Shown: positions 35,758 through 48,784, counted from the first letter of the stretch. The stretch is 64,000 bases of DNA from Stachybotrys elegans (GCA_020746835.1 JAGPNK010000001.1:2542001-2606000), one strand, 5' to 3'. Program-made: numbers and translations. The notes: generated from the letters alone by a model not told the origin.

Positions 35758-36846
35758 ATGGCATCACCTCCCAAGTACCTCACCGGCGACAAAGCTGCCA
35801 TACGCGAGTTCATTGACAAGTTTGACGTGCGTGACTTGAACCCGAGCTACCACCATGCCCTACCACCGCTCACAAGACATAGACGTTCCTGCTTGACTGT
35901 GACGGTTCGTCTCCCTCCTAGAGCCCCTCTCAGCCAGCCCCTCTCATCGCGATAGGCGTTCTCTGGTCCGGAGATCATGTGTACGAGGGCGTTCCCGAGA
36001 CAATCGCCTACCTGAGAGCCCAAGGTGCTTCACCCCGTCCCCGTCCCCGTCCCCGCTGCCCCGACCCAACTCACACCTTGCCAAGGGAAGAGAACCGTCT
36101 TCGTGACCAACAACTCGACCAAGGCCAGGCCCGAGTACCTGAAGAAGCTCAAGAATGCAGGCATCCCCAGTGAGGTAGAGGATGTATTCGGCTCCTCCTA
36201 CTCCGCAGCCATCTACATCTCCCGTATCCTCAAGCTGCCCGCAGACAAGAGGAAGGTCTTCGTCCTCGGCGAGGCGGGTATTGAGATGGAGCTCGCATCC
36301 GAGGGCATCCAGTCCATCGGTGGCACCGACCCAAACTTCCGCAGAGACATTACACAGGCCGACTTTGAAGCGCTCGCCAACGGTTCCGCCCTGGACCCTG
36401 AAGTCGGCGTAGTGCTGTGCGGCCTGGACTTTCATGTCAACTACCTGAAGCTGGCCTACGGCATGCACTACCTGCGCCAGGGAGCCATCTTCCTCGCCAC
36501 CAACAGCGACTCGACGCTGCCCATGCACCACAACTTCTTCCTGGGCGCTGGGTCGTGCTTCATCCCGCTGATCAACGCCACAGGCATGAAACCGCTGGAG
36601 CTGGGCAAGCCGAGCCAGGCCATGATGGATGCCGTGGAGGGCAAGTTTCAGCTTGACCGAGCCAAGACATGCATGATTGGAGATCGTCTCAATACCGACA
36701 TCAAGTTTGGCATCGAGGGCAAGCTCGGAGGCACACTGCACGTGCTTACCGGGGTTCACAAGAAGGCAGACTGGGACAAGGAGGATGCCGTTGCCGTCCC
36801 GGCGTTCTATGCTGATAAACTGAGCGACATTTGCTTGGATTCCTAG
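35758..36846 (+). CDS. PHO13-type HAD phosphatase (4-nitrophenylphosphatase / phosphoglycolate phosphatase)
   Basis: Four exons (35758-35826, 35883-35904, 35956-36024, 36086-36846) join in phase to 306 residues. The 22-bp second exon carries the catalytic motif I, FLLDCDGVLW (Asp28 nucleophile and Asp30). Motif II is VFVTNNSTK, and motif III/IV is the conserved GKPSQAMM lysine and MIGDRLNTDIKFG. This is the C2-capped HAD type of yeast Pho13 and mammalian PGP. These enzymes remove phosphoglycolate and other toxic glycolytic by-products (metabolite repair) and hydrolyse p-nitrophenylphosphate. The tiny motif-I exon needs both flanking introns; without it the enzyme would be dead. The 3' end lies 148 bp from that of the convergent DUF1295 gene. 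Confidence 0.95.
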
Positions 36847-36994
36847 ACTGCTATGCTATTGCTGTACTGCTGGTACAGACGTGCTAGATCATGAACATAG
36901 ATTTGGTCAGTATAAAAGAGAGAGAGAGAGAAGAAAAAGGGCCCCTTCGTGAGGCAAGTCTGCTGGTTGCTGCCCCAGCCGTAGATTCGTCCAC

Positions 36995-38229
36995 CTATTT
37001 CTGCTTCTCCTTCTGTTGCTGCCTCTTGGCCAGCTCACTTGTTCGGATCACCTTGGGCTGACGCTTCGGTGTCTCGTACGGCTTCAGCGACATTGGGATG
37101 AACATGCCCACCTGCTTCTGGTACTCCTTGTACTCGGGGTATTTCCCAGACGTGATGGCCTCGGTAAGCCAGGTAGAGCCTTGGAAAAGCAAGAACAATG
37201 AGACAGAACCGGCACTTGCCCAGCTGTACAGCGTGTTAGAGGCGAAACAGGCCCATTGGTAGAGCATGAACCAGATGGCTTGCTCGGCAAAGAAATTAGG
37301 GTGTCTGCTGTAACCCCACAGCCCCGAGGTTATGAAGCCACGGTCGAGATCAGCCTGGGCGTAGTCCTTGGGGAGCTGAGCATCCTTTAGATACTTGTGT
37401 TTTGCCGTCTGGTAGTCTGCAACAGTGTGGTCAGCGATAGCCCGGCCCATGTGCGGTTGTTTATGAGTGCGTACTCCATTGCTGCCCATCGCTAACCCAT
37501 TCGCTAGCCACCAGAGCCACCTCAATGAAGAAGTAGAAGGTGTCGGCAGCTGTGATGCTGGGCTCAAACTTGGTGGTGAGGAGAATAATGTAGGCAGGGA
37601 CGCAGGAAAAGGCAAAGAGAAGGACGCTCTGGATGAATGAGATGAAAGTCACGTTAAAGATGAACCAGAGGATCCCGGGGACGTATTTTTGAATAATCAT
37701 CCTGTCTCGTCGTTAGCGGGTGCAGGCCGAGACGACAGCCACACCAACCATCTGTAGTCCTCGGAGCCAATGTTGTAGCCGCCTTTCCGCCAGTAGTTGT
37801 AGGTCAAGCGGATCTGCGCCGTCAATGTCAGGAGAAAAGGTCCACAAATGTGCTGAAGAAAGCGAGGCTCACGCTCCAAAGCGTCGAAAAGACGGCGACG
37901 AGATCTATGCGACTATGCGGCAGGCCAGCCAAGCGCGCCCAGTAGGCAATGTGAAGGATGTAGAGGTTGGGCAAGATACTCCAGAGGCGGTCGACCTGGG
38001 AGTAATTCCTGTTGATCTCCGAGACGACCAGGACAACGGCGCTGAGGGCGATGGACACGGCGAGGCCCGTCATGAGGGGGTTTGTCTCGACGTAAACCTG
38101 GCCCAAGTCCTGGAGGCTGCGGGCACTCATGAGACGTGTGGGGAGCTCATAGAGCTGGGGCAGATATGGCTCTACCGTCTTGGAGTAGTCGACAGCCTCC
38201 TGAAGAGACTTGATGTTGGGAACGGCCAT
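36995..38229 (-). CDS. DUF1295 steroid-reductase-like membrane protein
   Basis: Four exons (38229-37873, 37813-37749, 37701-37475, 37416-36995) join in phase to about 356 residues. The protein has several hydrophobic spans (TGLAVSIALSAVVLVV, VPGILWFIFNVTFISF, IQSVLLFAFSCVPAYIILL). It carries the family signatures RLTYNYWRKGGYN-x2-SEDYRW, DGQQWNYQTAKHKYL and GLWGYSRHPNFFAEQ-x2-WFMLYQW. The latter resembles the C-terminal domain of 3-oxo-5-alpha-steroid 4-dehydrogenases and ICMT-like enzymes. The family is an integral membrane, NADPH-type reductase-like group; the substrate is unknown. The tail is Lys/Gln-rich (RQQQKEKQK), possibly an ER-retention-like end. A second intron donor is the unusual GTTGGT. 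Confidence 0.88.
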
Positions 38230-38919
38230 GGTCTTGGTCGCACGCAATGTATTGAGTGGGTGGTCAATGTTTTGGACAAGATGTCGAGGTAAAGCTTGAG
38301 AAGAAGCAATAATGAACTAGTATGTCTTCAGCTGGCGTCATAGACGGTTTGCAGGCGTCTGTGCACAGGGGATCACACTAGGAAGGCACTGGTAGGAAGC
38401 TTGGGCATTTGACAGGTCAATGGCACTTGGCACTTGGTGTTAAGCCGCCTAAATTTGTAGGTACTTAGGTAGGTAGGTACCTGTGGAGACTGACAGTAGC
38501 TGCATCTCTAGAACGTCTAAATTATTTTAGACAAGTATACCTACATGCAGTAACAGGTCCTGTGCTACCTATGTAGATAGATGCCCTTTTGGTGTTTTTA
38601 TCCTACCCTGTTACATATAAAAGAGATTTCAGGGCTGCAGGAATAGTCGAACATTTCATTACATCCGACGCTTTCTCTCTCTTGTGCCCTGTCTTTTAAT
38701 CCGGGTTTCATAATACTCACTGGCACTCGTCATAAAAATTTGTCATGACTACTAACTACTGCCTATGGGTCGCGACACGGGCAGGAACTGTGACGCGTTA
38801 TTAGCTGGTTGAGCTTGCCAAACTTGATGCCTGCCATCATCGTCAACCCACTTCATATCCGCACCACCAAGCTGCTCTTCCCCAGCAACAGGGCATATGG
38901 CCTCGTCCACGTCCGAAAC
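38230..38919. promoter_or_regulatory. divergent intergenic region, DUF1295 / top3
   Basis: A 690-bp stretch between two divergent start codons, so a probable shared promoter region. It contains a strong TAGGTA cluster at about 38458-38482 and AT-rich DNA around 38520-38640. No other gene is seen. Confidence 0.5.
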
Positions 38920-41225
38920 ATGCGTGTCTTGTGCGTGGCGGAGAAGCCCTCCATCTCCAAGGCTGTTGCTGGGCATCTCTCGGGCGGCAGCCTGCAGACC
39001 GTAAGTTTGCACGCTCACCGTCCCGTCCCCATCATTGCTGCATCATAGACGTCCCCTGTTGACCGCCACAACCACAGCACAACACCCGCACGCAGTACAT
39101 CAAGAACTACGCGTTCAATTTCGACTTTGGACAGCAATGGGGACAATGCGACGTGACAATGACCTGCGTTACCGGCCACTTGACCAATGTCGAGTTTCCT
39201 GACCAGTACAAGAACTGGAGTCACCCGCCCCCCGAGTCTCTCTTTGAGGCGCCAGTCATTACCGGTGTTCACGATGTAGGCCAAACTATCCGCGCCACGG
39301 CCACTCCGGGAGGTTGACACAGGCCTAGGACAAGAAGATGATTGCCAAGAACATTGCAGACCAGGCCAAGTATGCCGCCCTCTTGGTTATTTGGACCGAT
39401 TGTGATCGAGAAGGAGAGCACATCGGCCAGGAGATTGTTGACGCGGCACGCAAGGGGAACAACAACATACAGGTCAAGCGTGCCAGATTCAGCAACGTGG
39501 AGAGAGCGTAGGTGGTTGCAAGACCCCGACTCGAGATGTGGATGTGTGCTGACGATCCATACAGCCATGTGCTCTCAGCTGCGAGACAGCTTGCCGATCT
39601 GGACGAGAAACAAGTCAATGCCGTCGCCGCCAGAATCGAACTGGACCTACGCATCGGCTATGCCTTCACCCGCTTCATGACAAACAACCTCAGATCCCTC
39701 GGCGGCCCTATGGAGAAGATGACGCTCAGCTATGGTACGTGGCAGAAGAAGAGGAAGAAAAACCGGCCCGTTGTAGCCCCCAGCTAACTCGACTTGCCAG
39801 GCTCATGTCAATTTCCAACGCTCGGATTCGTGGTGGAGCGATACTTCCGTGTCAAGAACTTCGTACCGGAGCCGTTCTGGAGCATCAGGCTCATGCACAT
39901 GCGTGATGGCAAGAAGGTCAACTTTACCTGGGCCAGGAACCACCTCTTCGACCGCATGGCCGTGGTCGTCATGTACGAGAGGTGTCTGGCGGCCAAGACA
40001 GCCAAAGTCTCAAAGGTTCAGGAAAAGCCAACCAGGAAATTCAAACCGCTACCTCTTACCACAGTCGAATTGCAGAAAGCTGCGACGCGTCTACTCCGTA
40101 TGAGTGGTCAGCAGGCCATGACAATCGCCGAGGGCCTCTACAACAAGGGGTTCATCAGCTACCCAAGAACCGAAACCGACAGGTTTGACAAGGGCATCAA
40201 CCTGAGGGCGCTGGTGCAGAAACAGGCATCGGATCAGCGATGGGGCCAATACGCCCAAGGCCTGGTCAACGGTGCGTTCCAACAGCCTAGGGAAGGCTCC
40301 CACGACGACAAAGCACATCCACCCATCCATCCAATTGTCCATGCCGCCCCGAGTGTACTCAATCACGACGAAGGACGGTTGTACGAATATGTCGTTCGAC
40401 GCTTCCTCGCATGCTGCTCCGAGGACGCAAAGGGCATGGCGACAGATGTCGAACTCCAATTCGGCGACGAATTCTTCAACGCACACGGAGTGGTGGTGGT
40501 TGAGCGCAACTATCTGGACGTGTACGTATACGAAAACTGGAATACTGCAGAGCTGCCCAAATTCACCCTCGGGGAGCGCTTTGAGCCAACCGAAGCCATG
40601 ATGAGCGAAGGCAAGACGTCGCCGCCCAACTACCTGACTGAAGCCGACCTGATCGCCCTTATGGATGCCAACGGAATTGGCACGGATGCCACCATGGCAG
40701 AGCACATCCAGAAGATTCAGGACAGGGAGTATGTCGCCACCATTGACCGCATGGGGACAGATACAGACGGGGACGACGGACAGGATGCCGGCGCCTCCTC
40801 CAGAGGGGGACGAGGTGGACGCGGTGGTAGAGGGGGGCGAGGAGGCAGAGGCCGCGGAGGTGCAGCATCAACCAGCGGAAGAAGGGGTGGCCTCAGAGTA
40901 TTTGTCCCTACCCAACTGGGCGTCGCGCTGATATTGGGCTTTGATCGAATGAACTTCGAGACGAGCCTTGGCAAGCCCTTTCTGAGAAAGGAAATGGAGC
41001 TCAAAATGAAGGCCATCTGCGATGGTCGTACCACCAAAGCTGTGGTTCTTCAGGAGAGTATCGCGCAATACCGTCGCGTATTCCTCCAGTCACAACAGAA
41101 GCTAGACGTCTTACGAGCAGTACAACCCCCCCCCTTCCGTTCCTCTTCACATGCGACTGGCTGAGATGCAGCTGACGTCTATCTAGGCATGCCGTGAATT
41201 CGTGTTTGCCCAAACCGCGAGTTAG
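38920..41225 (+). CDS. top3: DNA topoisomerase III
   Basis: Type IA topoisomerase that works with a RecQ helicase and Rmi1 to dissolve recombination intermediates. Six exons (38920-39000, 39078-39275, 39329-39507, 39565-39734, 39801-41119, 41187-41225) join in phase to about 661 residues. The Toprim domain shows Glu8 in VAEKPS and the DCDRE triad at residues 117-121 (IWTDCDREGEHIG). The catalytic tyrosine is Tyr330 in GFISYPRTETDRF. Later family motifs are GIGTDATMAEHIQKI, REYV and FVPTQLGVALI. An RGG-rich insert (residues about 541-573, ten or so Arg-Gly-Gly units) sits between REYV and FVPT. A last tiny exon encodes ACREFVFAQTAS. An upstream in-frame ATG (38809) could add a possible mitochondrial leader. 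Confidence 0.95.
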
Positions 41226-44200
41226 ACGATGGCAATGTTGCCCTGAGCGAGCACCCCAACAATTGAGGGCTTGCAAACCCTTAGGGGCGCACAGGACGGG
41301 ATTATCGCGACTTCAATTGCTAAAGTTCCCATTCAATTTAACAAGGGTGAGCCGGTCAGAACTGACGACACGCGGGCGAGAGCTCGGACACATGGATACT
41401 AACGGGTGAGGCGGGGTTGAGTAATGTACAACAGTTGCAATCGGCACCCCCCGTGTATGTCCCACTACGAGCCTGTGGGCTCTCGAGGACACGATGTGAT
41501 GAACCTGGTGATAGGAGGGAGACCAAGACTAAGACCCGTCGTCTGGCCATAGCCAGACAACCCCACATAACGATGGCTTCTTACAAACTCCTTGGCCGAT
41601 CCATGGTTAAGCAAGGGATACCCTCTCTAGCGTTCGACTTACACAACGAGCTCGGACTATCATGAGGGGGGGTTGGCGGCCCAACAAGACATAGTATTCG
41701 GCACCTCTGCAGAGCACAGAGCGCGGCCTCAGAGGATAAGGTGCGGTAGCCGCGGCATCGCAACGGACGGAGTGCAAGGTGCGACGGGATGGCTCGTACA
41801 GGATGGACAGTTGCCGGTGGCATCGCATCTTGGGTGCGGCATCCCCGCAGCCCCCCCCGCGCAACCCCTCTCTCCTCCGTTATCGGGTATCGTCGTCATT
41901 GGCGATGACTCCCGGAGTCTGGTTTGCATGCCGGCGACGCACAATATCACGGCGCATTGTTGAGCCAACAATACAGTCCGCCTCCAGGAAGCGACCCAAG
42001 AGGGTTGCACTGGTGGCATGGTTGCCGCTGTGACCGAGGCGCATACATACACCATCCTTCCTATCTGACATATCTGGGCTGCCCGTTCCAGGTGCCATGC
42101 CCGAATATATTGCGTGGGATGACGGGGTTATTCTGTCCGCGTGATTGATGAGAACAAGCAAGTATCCCAAGTCCCTCCGGACCATTCTCCTGCAATTCAT
42201 TTGTACAGCCCGGTCGGTTCGAACCGGAGTGAAGAGGAGAGCGGGTTGGTGATGATAAGACATCCTTGCTCGACTTTCGGCTCCTCTGCCAGAGATAGAA
42301 CAATGTGCAGGAGTAGGGGACTCATCCTTTGGACCACCATGCTCTCCACCACGTATCGGCGGGTTCGCGCGATGATCACGAACACGGCCATGCCCTATGA
42401 CGGTATTACTACGGTCGTCGACGACCCTCGTCAAGTTGACCACTACCATTACGATTTGTGCAGGGTAGTCGGATCAGCGACATGGGCCTTGGTGATATGA
42501 ATTGCTTTACTGCAAGATGGTGCCTTGCTTGGCTACCCCTCACCGGTGGGCTCCTCACGCACGCGCACCGCGCAAGGAGGACCCATGGGCATTTCAAGGT
42601 GGTATTCAGCGCACACAGAGAAGGACCAGGTTGTGGCTGTTGGTGCTGGGATCAACACCTACACATGCACCGGCTCTGATAGAGAGTAGCATCTGAGGCA
42701 TATTACGCATTCGCCGTCGGGTCCACGACACCACAAGAGACAAATTGGCCCCATTGGGACAAATGACTTACATACACCATGATGAAAAGTGTTCTCGTGC
42801 TTGCCGAGGAAACCATCCATTACAGCAAGACGTATGCGGGAATTTCCAGAATCAAGTCGAACAAACGGCTTGCCATGGCCCGTTTTCTCACGACGGACGC
42901 ATTCACTGCCACCGAGGACGCAACGGCGGGGTTGATGTGAGCATACATGGAGGATGTGCATGCATCCCACAGCGGATGGATCAGTATCATGTCAGCAGGT
43001 GGTGGCTTCTGGAAGGCAGAGAAAACGAGATGCTTGTCTCGAAACGCATGCCCAGCACAGAGGCCTGCAGGCCATGCTGCGGCCGTGATGGCGCTGGGCT
43101 GGCAGCTGACCTCTCTTAGTCGGTACGGATGCAGTACATGTCACTTTCTTGGTTCGACAGCAGAGGAAACGAACCAATCGCGGGAAAATAGGAACCCGGT
43201 GACCACGCCCAGTTCACTGGGTGGACTTGCCTGGGAGCTTTGAGGTCCTATCGGCACACCCCCTTCCAGGTTGACTAAGGCTGCCGTGGATCATGCGATG
43301 ACGCTTCATCATCAACTTGGCGGCGCCGCGCCTTGGACACGCCCTCGACCCTATGGCTGGGAAGTCGCCTGAACAGGACGCTCCCCTCCCAGCCCGCGTC
43401 CGGTCCAGGGGCGAACCCACGAGACGTTCATGGTCATTCATGCCCATGCCTTGGATAATGGGAATAAGAAAGCCCTAGGGCATCACCACGCATCACACAA
43501 GATCCACTGCGAGATGCACGCAAATCAAGACGGAAGCCGGCAAAGCCCATGACGCATGTTTTCCTTGGGCCTTGTCCTGCATGCAAATCTTGAGATGGGC
43601 GATGAATCCAGGAACGGATGAGATGGGACGAGGGTAGTAGTATGACGGTGGTCGGATCGCGGTCCACGGTCGGCTGTGGCCGCCGATGTTTCCCAGGTTG
43701 CTTGCTGATTGCTTTGGCCCTTCGCGTCTGACACGCGTAGCAGACCGGAGGGGTCGCTTTATTTGGGGACTTTAGCACAGTCAGACAATCAAACGATCAA
43801 ACACCGAAAGCCCACAACCCGCCGTCCCCCGTGCCCGTTGTGCGTGCGCGCTGATCGGTTTGAATTGTGTGGGCTGCGCGCACTAAAGCAGCGCGAGCGT
43901 CGCGGGTATTGATTTGAGAACTCCATCCCGACTCCCCCAGACTTCGGGAGAGAGAGGAGAGGGAGGGGCGTTTGGAGGTTGGACTAGCAGCATGCGATGC
44001 CCCACGAATACACGGTAGCTCATGTGAAGCGCCAAAGACGGATCGGATGGGGTTGTTGATGCGGGTTTTTGGTAGCCCACAAGATAAGGCACGTTTTCGA
44101 ATCCATGGTCCAGCCGCTCCGAGGATGCGAGGATGCGCCGCGCCGCGCAAGGAAGCATATCAACAGACTCGGGCCAGTGGAAATGAATGAGGGAGCGGCT

Positions 44201-44253
44201 ACTAGGGCATTAGGGCTTGGCCAATTCATATTTCATCCTCAGCTCTATCTTTG

Positions 44254-44283
44254 CCCTGCCCTGCCCTGCCCTGCCCTGCCCTG
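44254..44283. repeat. CCCTG x6 microsatellite
   Basis: Six exact tandem units of CCCTG. It is intergenic and produces Pro-Ala-Leu repeat peptides in a shadow frame. Confidence 0.95.
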
Positions 44284-45477
44284 ACTCCCCTCCCGAGGAC
44301 CCGAGTCGTGATTGCGGTTGTGAGGCCGGCGAATTTGGTGAGGCCTGGTAGCTCACGCCAGTGTCAAGAGAACCCACCGACTACGACCGATTGCGGCCGG
44401 GAAAAGGGTCGAGTGATAGCTCTTATCTTGTAGCTGATGGAGGCGAGATATTCAGGTGAAAGAGAGAAGTAAAGTTCAGACGAAATAAAACTTGTTGAAT
44501 GAATGGATGGATGGACGATACGAAGTCAGCCACAGCATTTCCAACCACCAATATATGGCCACAGGCGCAAACCCAAAAGACACAGAGTGATAATGATTCA
44601 CCCTTGCGCAACCGTATCGTAAACAGCCCCCCCTTACCCCCTTTACCTGATGGAAAGAAATGCAAGGCACGCAAACATTACGTTGCCGAATATAACCCAA
44701 CATTTGATTGATTTTGTTTGTGGGTTTCTCTATGACGGCTTGTGCGCACACCCTCCCTCCCTCCCTCCTTCCCTCATCATCATCATCATTCACTAACACG
44801 AGGAGAGCTGACCCAACCCAAGGCAGCGACGACTACGGCTTGGGCGTGTGATTTCCATGTGTGCAGGCATGACCATTGCCTCGGGTCGCTGATTGGCTGT
44901 GCGCCAAGTCATTGCACGCTTCAAGCCACACTTCCCTGGGCCCGCCGACGCCAATCACAAATGCACACGCCCCCCCTTTTTTGCCCCCTTTGTTATTCTG
45001 AAAGGGGGGGCGTGCACGTATGGGTCGTCATCGACGGATTGTGTGAAGGCTGCTGCGTGCCTGTTGCTGGCTGGGCTGGACTGGGCTGGACTGGGCTGGG
45101 GCTGGGCTGGCAGGTGCCTTCCAGCTAATCAGTCACCCTTTATGCTAGCCCCGTTGCTGGCAGGCCCGGCCCAGCCCAGCACCGGCCGCCCAGGCCGCTG
45201 CGCAGGTGCCACTGGGAAGTGGTCAGAGTCACTCACTCACTCAGTTAATTACCTGGGATCCGACCTTCGCAGCGCTCATCCCTCCCCTTTCCATTCTCTT
45301 CAAGCAACAAACAACAACAACACCGCACCAGACCGCACAACTTGCACTTTGCGAGTCTCTTGTCACAGTCTTGATCGTCGCGCCAGCTCTGCCAGCCTGT
45401 TCTTCCTTGCTCTTTGCCTTGTCAGAGTCCTCACCGAGTGAGCTCCATCACCGACTAGACTGTGCTTCAGGACCTTG

Positions 45478-45714
45478 GTACGTATCCCTGGCATCGAGTT
45501 GCGCTCACGACAACCGTGCTGTTGTTGTTGGGTGACTCAGACCTTTGCATTTGAAATTTTTTCTCCTCTCCCCCCCTTTTCACATTCAGCTATTTCTTTC
45601 CATCACGGGCACGAGCGTGTCTTCTTGTTGTGTTATATACCTTTGATCTCGCTCCGCTCTTGTGCCTGCTCCGACTCTCCGCTACTTACACTGACCGCTC
45701 TCCCGCCGTTGCAG
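45478..45714 (+). other. predicted 5'-UTR intron of the stb3-like gene
   Basis: Donor GTACGT after CTTG and acceptor GTTGCAG before ACACG, with CTGACC about 20 nt upstream as a branch-like site. The intron would be 237 bp and end 44 bp before the start codon at 45759. It would remove the in-frame upstream ATG at 45630, supporting the start chosen. Predicted only. Confidence 0.55.
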
Positions 45715-45758
45715 ACACGTTCCGAAGCATCGCATCGCAAAGCCCACCCCGATCAACA

Positions 45759-46820
45759 ATGGCTACCATGGCATCAGCTGCTCGCGATATCCCCCAGGCC
45801 TCCGCCTGCCGAGACAACTTAACTGTTGTAGCGGCCCGGAGCGACCCTGCGACTGTGGCACGATCGCATACCCTCCCGACTCCTCCCAACTCCATATCCC
45901 CTGCGTTGCCGGCGCATGGCCTCAAGGCCCAGCTCCAGAAGGCCAAGCTCGAGCCCATCGACTCCGACTTGGATCTCCAGGACGCTAGCCATGGCCCTCG
46001 CCGCGGCGTCAGTCGCTCTCCTTCTCCCGCCGGCGACGGCGCCATTACCAGTTCCCTCCTCGCCAAGCATTACCTCCCCGATATCCTCGTCAACCACGGC
46101 CCTCTGGCCATCCGTCACATCATGGGGTATCTGACCACGTCGGTCCCTGGCTTCTCGGGTATCCCCCCCACCAAGGCGCGGAGGCTGGTGGTGGGAGCCC
46201 TAGAGGGCCGGGGTGTCGAAGGTGCCGGAGCCGACGGTGACGTCCAGTATGAGAAGGTAGGATGGGGTCGGTGGGACGCTCGCCGCCGGGGACAAGCGGC
46301 TCGCAAGCGTCAGGGAACACCGCCCTCGTCCTACACGACTGGCATTCCCATCTCCAAGACGGGCACGCGTGGTCTTGAGAGGCCGCGCGCCAACGGATCT
46401 GGATCAAGTGGCGGTGACTCCATCAGCTTCTCGCATGACGATCATGACATGCCCGAAGACGAGGCTGATAAGATGTCCATGGATGGGTATGAGTCAGCGT
46501 CTTGCTCCGAGGCCCCGGATGATGACGTTGTTATGAAAGACGACCCGGAAGATGTCACCGACGACGAGGACTGGGCTGCCATGGGAGCAGCGGCTCTTCG
46601 CGCCGACTCGTACCCGAACATGGCGGCCGCCCTTTCGGACCGCAACCACCCTTCCTCCCAGTCCTATGGCTTTGGCGGAATCCGGTCCTTCTCCGCCAGC
46701 TCCGGCATGGCTCGCCCGCCGCCGCAGCCCCTCAATATGGACTTTTCGGCTTTTGCTGGCACCTCGGACGCACAGGAGCGCGAGGCCGTCGAGGCACTTC
46801 TTCGTCTCGGTTCTGTATAA
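45759..46820 (+). CDS. Stb3-like Sin3-binding transcription factor
   Basis: An intronless coding region of 353 residues from the ATG of MATMASAARDI. The conserved block at about residues 95-180 matches the fungal Sin3-binding (Stb3) domain: SLLAKHYLPDILVNHGPLAIRHIM, YLTTSVPGFSGIPPTKARRLVVGALE, then VQYEKVGWGRWDARRRGQAARKR. In yeast, Stb3 binds the RRPE element of ribosome-biogenesis genes and represses them with the Sin3-Rpd3 deacetylase under TORC1/PKA control. The N terminus has TLPTPPNSISPALP-type Pro-directed sites, and the C-terminal half is acidic (DDDVVMKDDPEDVTDDEDW) and disordered. Target genes in this fungus are unknown. The frame continues upstream to an ATG at 45630 that lies in the predicted leader intron. 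Confidence 0.92.
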   Translation: MATMASAARDIPQASACRDNLTVVAARSDPATVARSHTLPTPPNSISPALPAHGLKAQLQKAKLEPIDSDLDLQDASHGPRRGVSRSPSPAGDGAITSSLLAKHYLPDILVNHGPLAIRHIMGYLTTSVPGFSGIPPTKARRLVVGALEGRGVEGAGADGDVQYEKVGWGRWDARRRGQAARKRQGTPPSSYTTGIPISKTGTRGLERPRANGSGSSGGDSISFSHDDHDMPEDEADKMSMDGYESASCSEAPDDDVVMKDDPEDVTDDEDWAAMGAAALRADSYPNMAAALSDRNHPSSQSYGFGGIRSFSASSGMARPPPQPLNMDFSAFAGTSDAQEREAVEALLRLGSV

Positions 46821-48751
46821 TACCACTCTGCATGCACGGCGTTGGGGGATATCATTTCACATAACAACCAACCAACATCTCGACTTTCTTCTTCTTCTTT
46901 TCTTTCCATTCCCACGGGGGGAATCTGGACTAGGGGTGGCTGGTTTGCCAAATGGCTGGCTCATTGAGATGGGCACGCCCCATCAACGAGGCGGCGACCT
47001 CAGGATCACTACTCTTATTTGACGATGACACGGACTCTATGCGTTTTCTTGGACTTTTCTTTTTGTTTCGACGAGGCGACAACCCCCAACTCTTGCGGAC
47101 GTTGAAATGCAACGTCCCCTACCTGGAGGACTCAGACCAGTCGACGATGCCTACGCGGCACACCGAATACCCCCTATTGCGTTGCTAATTGCTTGATGGA
47201 AGATATTCCGTCACCACACATTTTACGCAGTGTGTTTGGAGCGAGATATCGCTTACTCACTGCCGCCTGCTGGGCTACGCTTATAGACTGCCTCGGGCCC
47301 TCGCTGATCACGGCTCCCGAGTTGCCTCGACGAAACCTGCCTACCTATTTTTACACCATCTCCCTCACGGCTTTGGCTGGCCTTGCCATCTTATTTTACT
47401 CCGCGACTTTTTGCGATATATCTTCTTTCTTGCACATACAGTTTGTCGGCTACCCGGGACTCCTGCCCATTCGTCTGAAAAGACATGAACTGGGCAGCGT
47501 TTGTCTTGGGCCTTTGCCGTTCATATCGCTTTTTCTATTTTTATCCTTGAACTCAGTACCTGGGAACCTTGCTCGCGACATTGTTCTGGGTCACATAATT
47601 TATTTTGCGCGCACACACACACAGAGGCCAGGCTTTCGGAAGAGTCTCGAAATGTGGAGAATATGGAAGGAGAGAGGGATGGAGAGAAGTTTATGAGGAC
47701 AAGAGAGAAGATGTGATACGGAGATGAATACAGATTGGCGTGCTCAACTTGCCATTCTTGAGTAGTAGGAAGTATATCTAGTGACGAGGAAGATGACAGA
47801 TAATCCGGGAGATGGGTGGGAGCATAGCAGTTAAAAAAAGGCCTCAGCGAGTCAGCTATCCAATACAAATCTTGAAATATCAGACTCGAGTGCGACGGCA
47901 CCTGTGCCCCATGATACCTGACTGCTAGCGATGGTCTGTTGAGGCGCAACTAACTCGGTGACTAGAGAGGACGGAGACAGTTGGATCGACAGCCGACGTG
48001 GCTGGTGATTGGGGTAGGACCCTAGACCCTTATGATTCATCACACACTTGGGCTGTCAGTACGAACTCGTGATCTTGATGATCGTGAATGGCGCAAAGGC
48101 AATTCCAGCCAAGTCGCCCCGAGGGGGGTAGGCAGTTGAACAGGTACGAAGACCGTGGGAGAACAGCGGAGGCCTACGTGTTGCCTCTCACTCTGCTCGG
48201 TCCTTCTTCTCTCTCGTGACGCGGTTAGTCTGAGTTGGACTGAGACGGCTGAGGTCTCGGGCGGCGTCTTGATGGGTTTTGGTTTCCATTACGCCATGAT
48301 TCGAGTATCCTCTCCCTCTTGGCCACATCACAAGCCTCTAAACCCCATCAGCCATCTCGACAGTCTCTCGTCATGATGACTGACTGACCTGGCCCCAAGT
48401 TTTGGGAGCGGCAACAGGCGAGCGGCAGTGAATGCTTGGGTGAGGAGGTTGTCTGTCTCGGCCCTGGGGTATTCCCGTGGCTTGGACTCTTGGGGATTTC
48501 TTGGGGGAAAGGCGATCGTGCTGAATCATCCAGCTAGGCGGTCTTGGCGCCACGGCATCGCTCAATCGGATAACCTTAGCAGCCGTGGAGGGAGAGAGAG
48601 TTTAGGAGGACGATTTCCCTCCCTCTTGGCCTCCCCATAGTGGACTAGGGAAGGACTAGGGAAGAACCAGGGCGATGGTGCATGGGAGCTTGGCCAAGAC
48701 GCGAGTATGTACCTGTACACCGGCGCGCCCTGTACACTCAGCAACTCTGGA

Positions 48752-48784
<33 letters not shown>

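Larger units (their letters stand above)
41226..45758. other. 4.5-kb gene-poor region upstream of stb3-like gene
   Basis: No gene is supported up to the leader of the Stb3-like gene. Simple repeats include six CCCTG units (44254-44283), a GGAT patch near 44497-44512, CTCC/CAT units near 44750-44790, and CTGGGCTGGA-type repeats at about 45066-45110. The right end (about 45300-45758) is the leader of the next gene and contains its probable 5'-UTR intron. A palindromic GGTTCGAACC at about 42224-42233 resembles a tRNA T-arm but no cloverleaf fits around it. Confidence 0.5.

Noticed and set aside
42224..42240. GGTTCGAACC resembling a tRNA T-arm
   Set aside because: No acceptor stem, D-arm or anticodon arm could be fitted on either strand around it.
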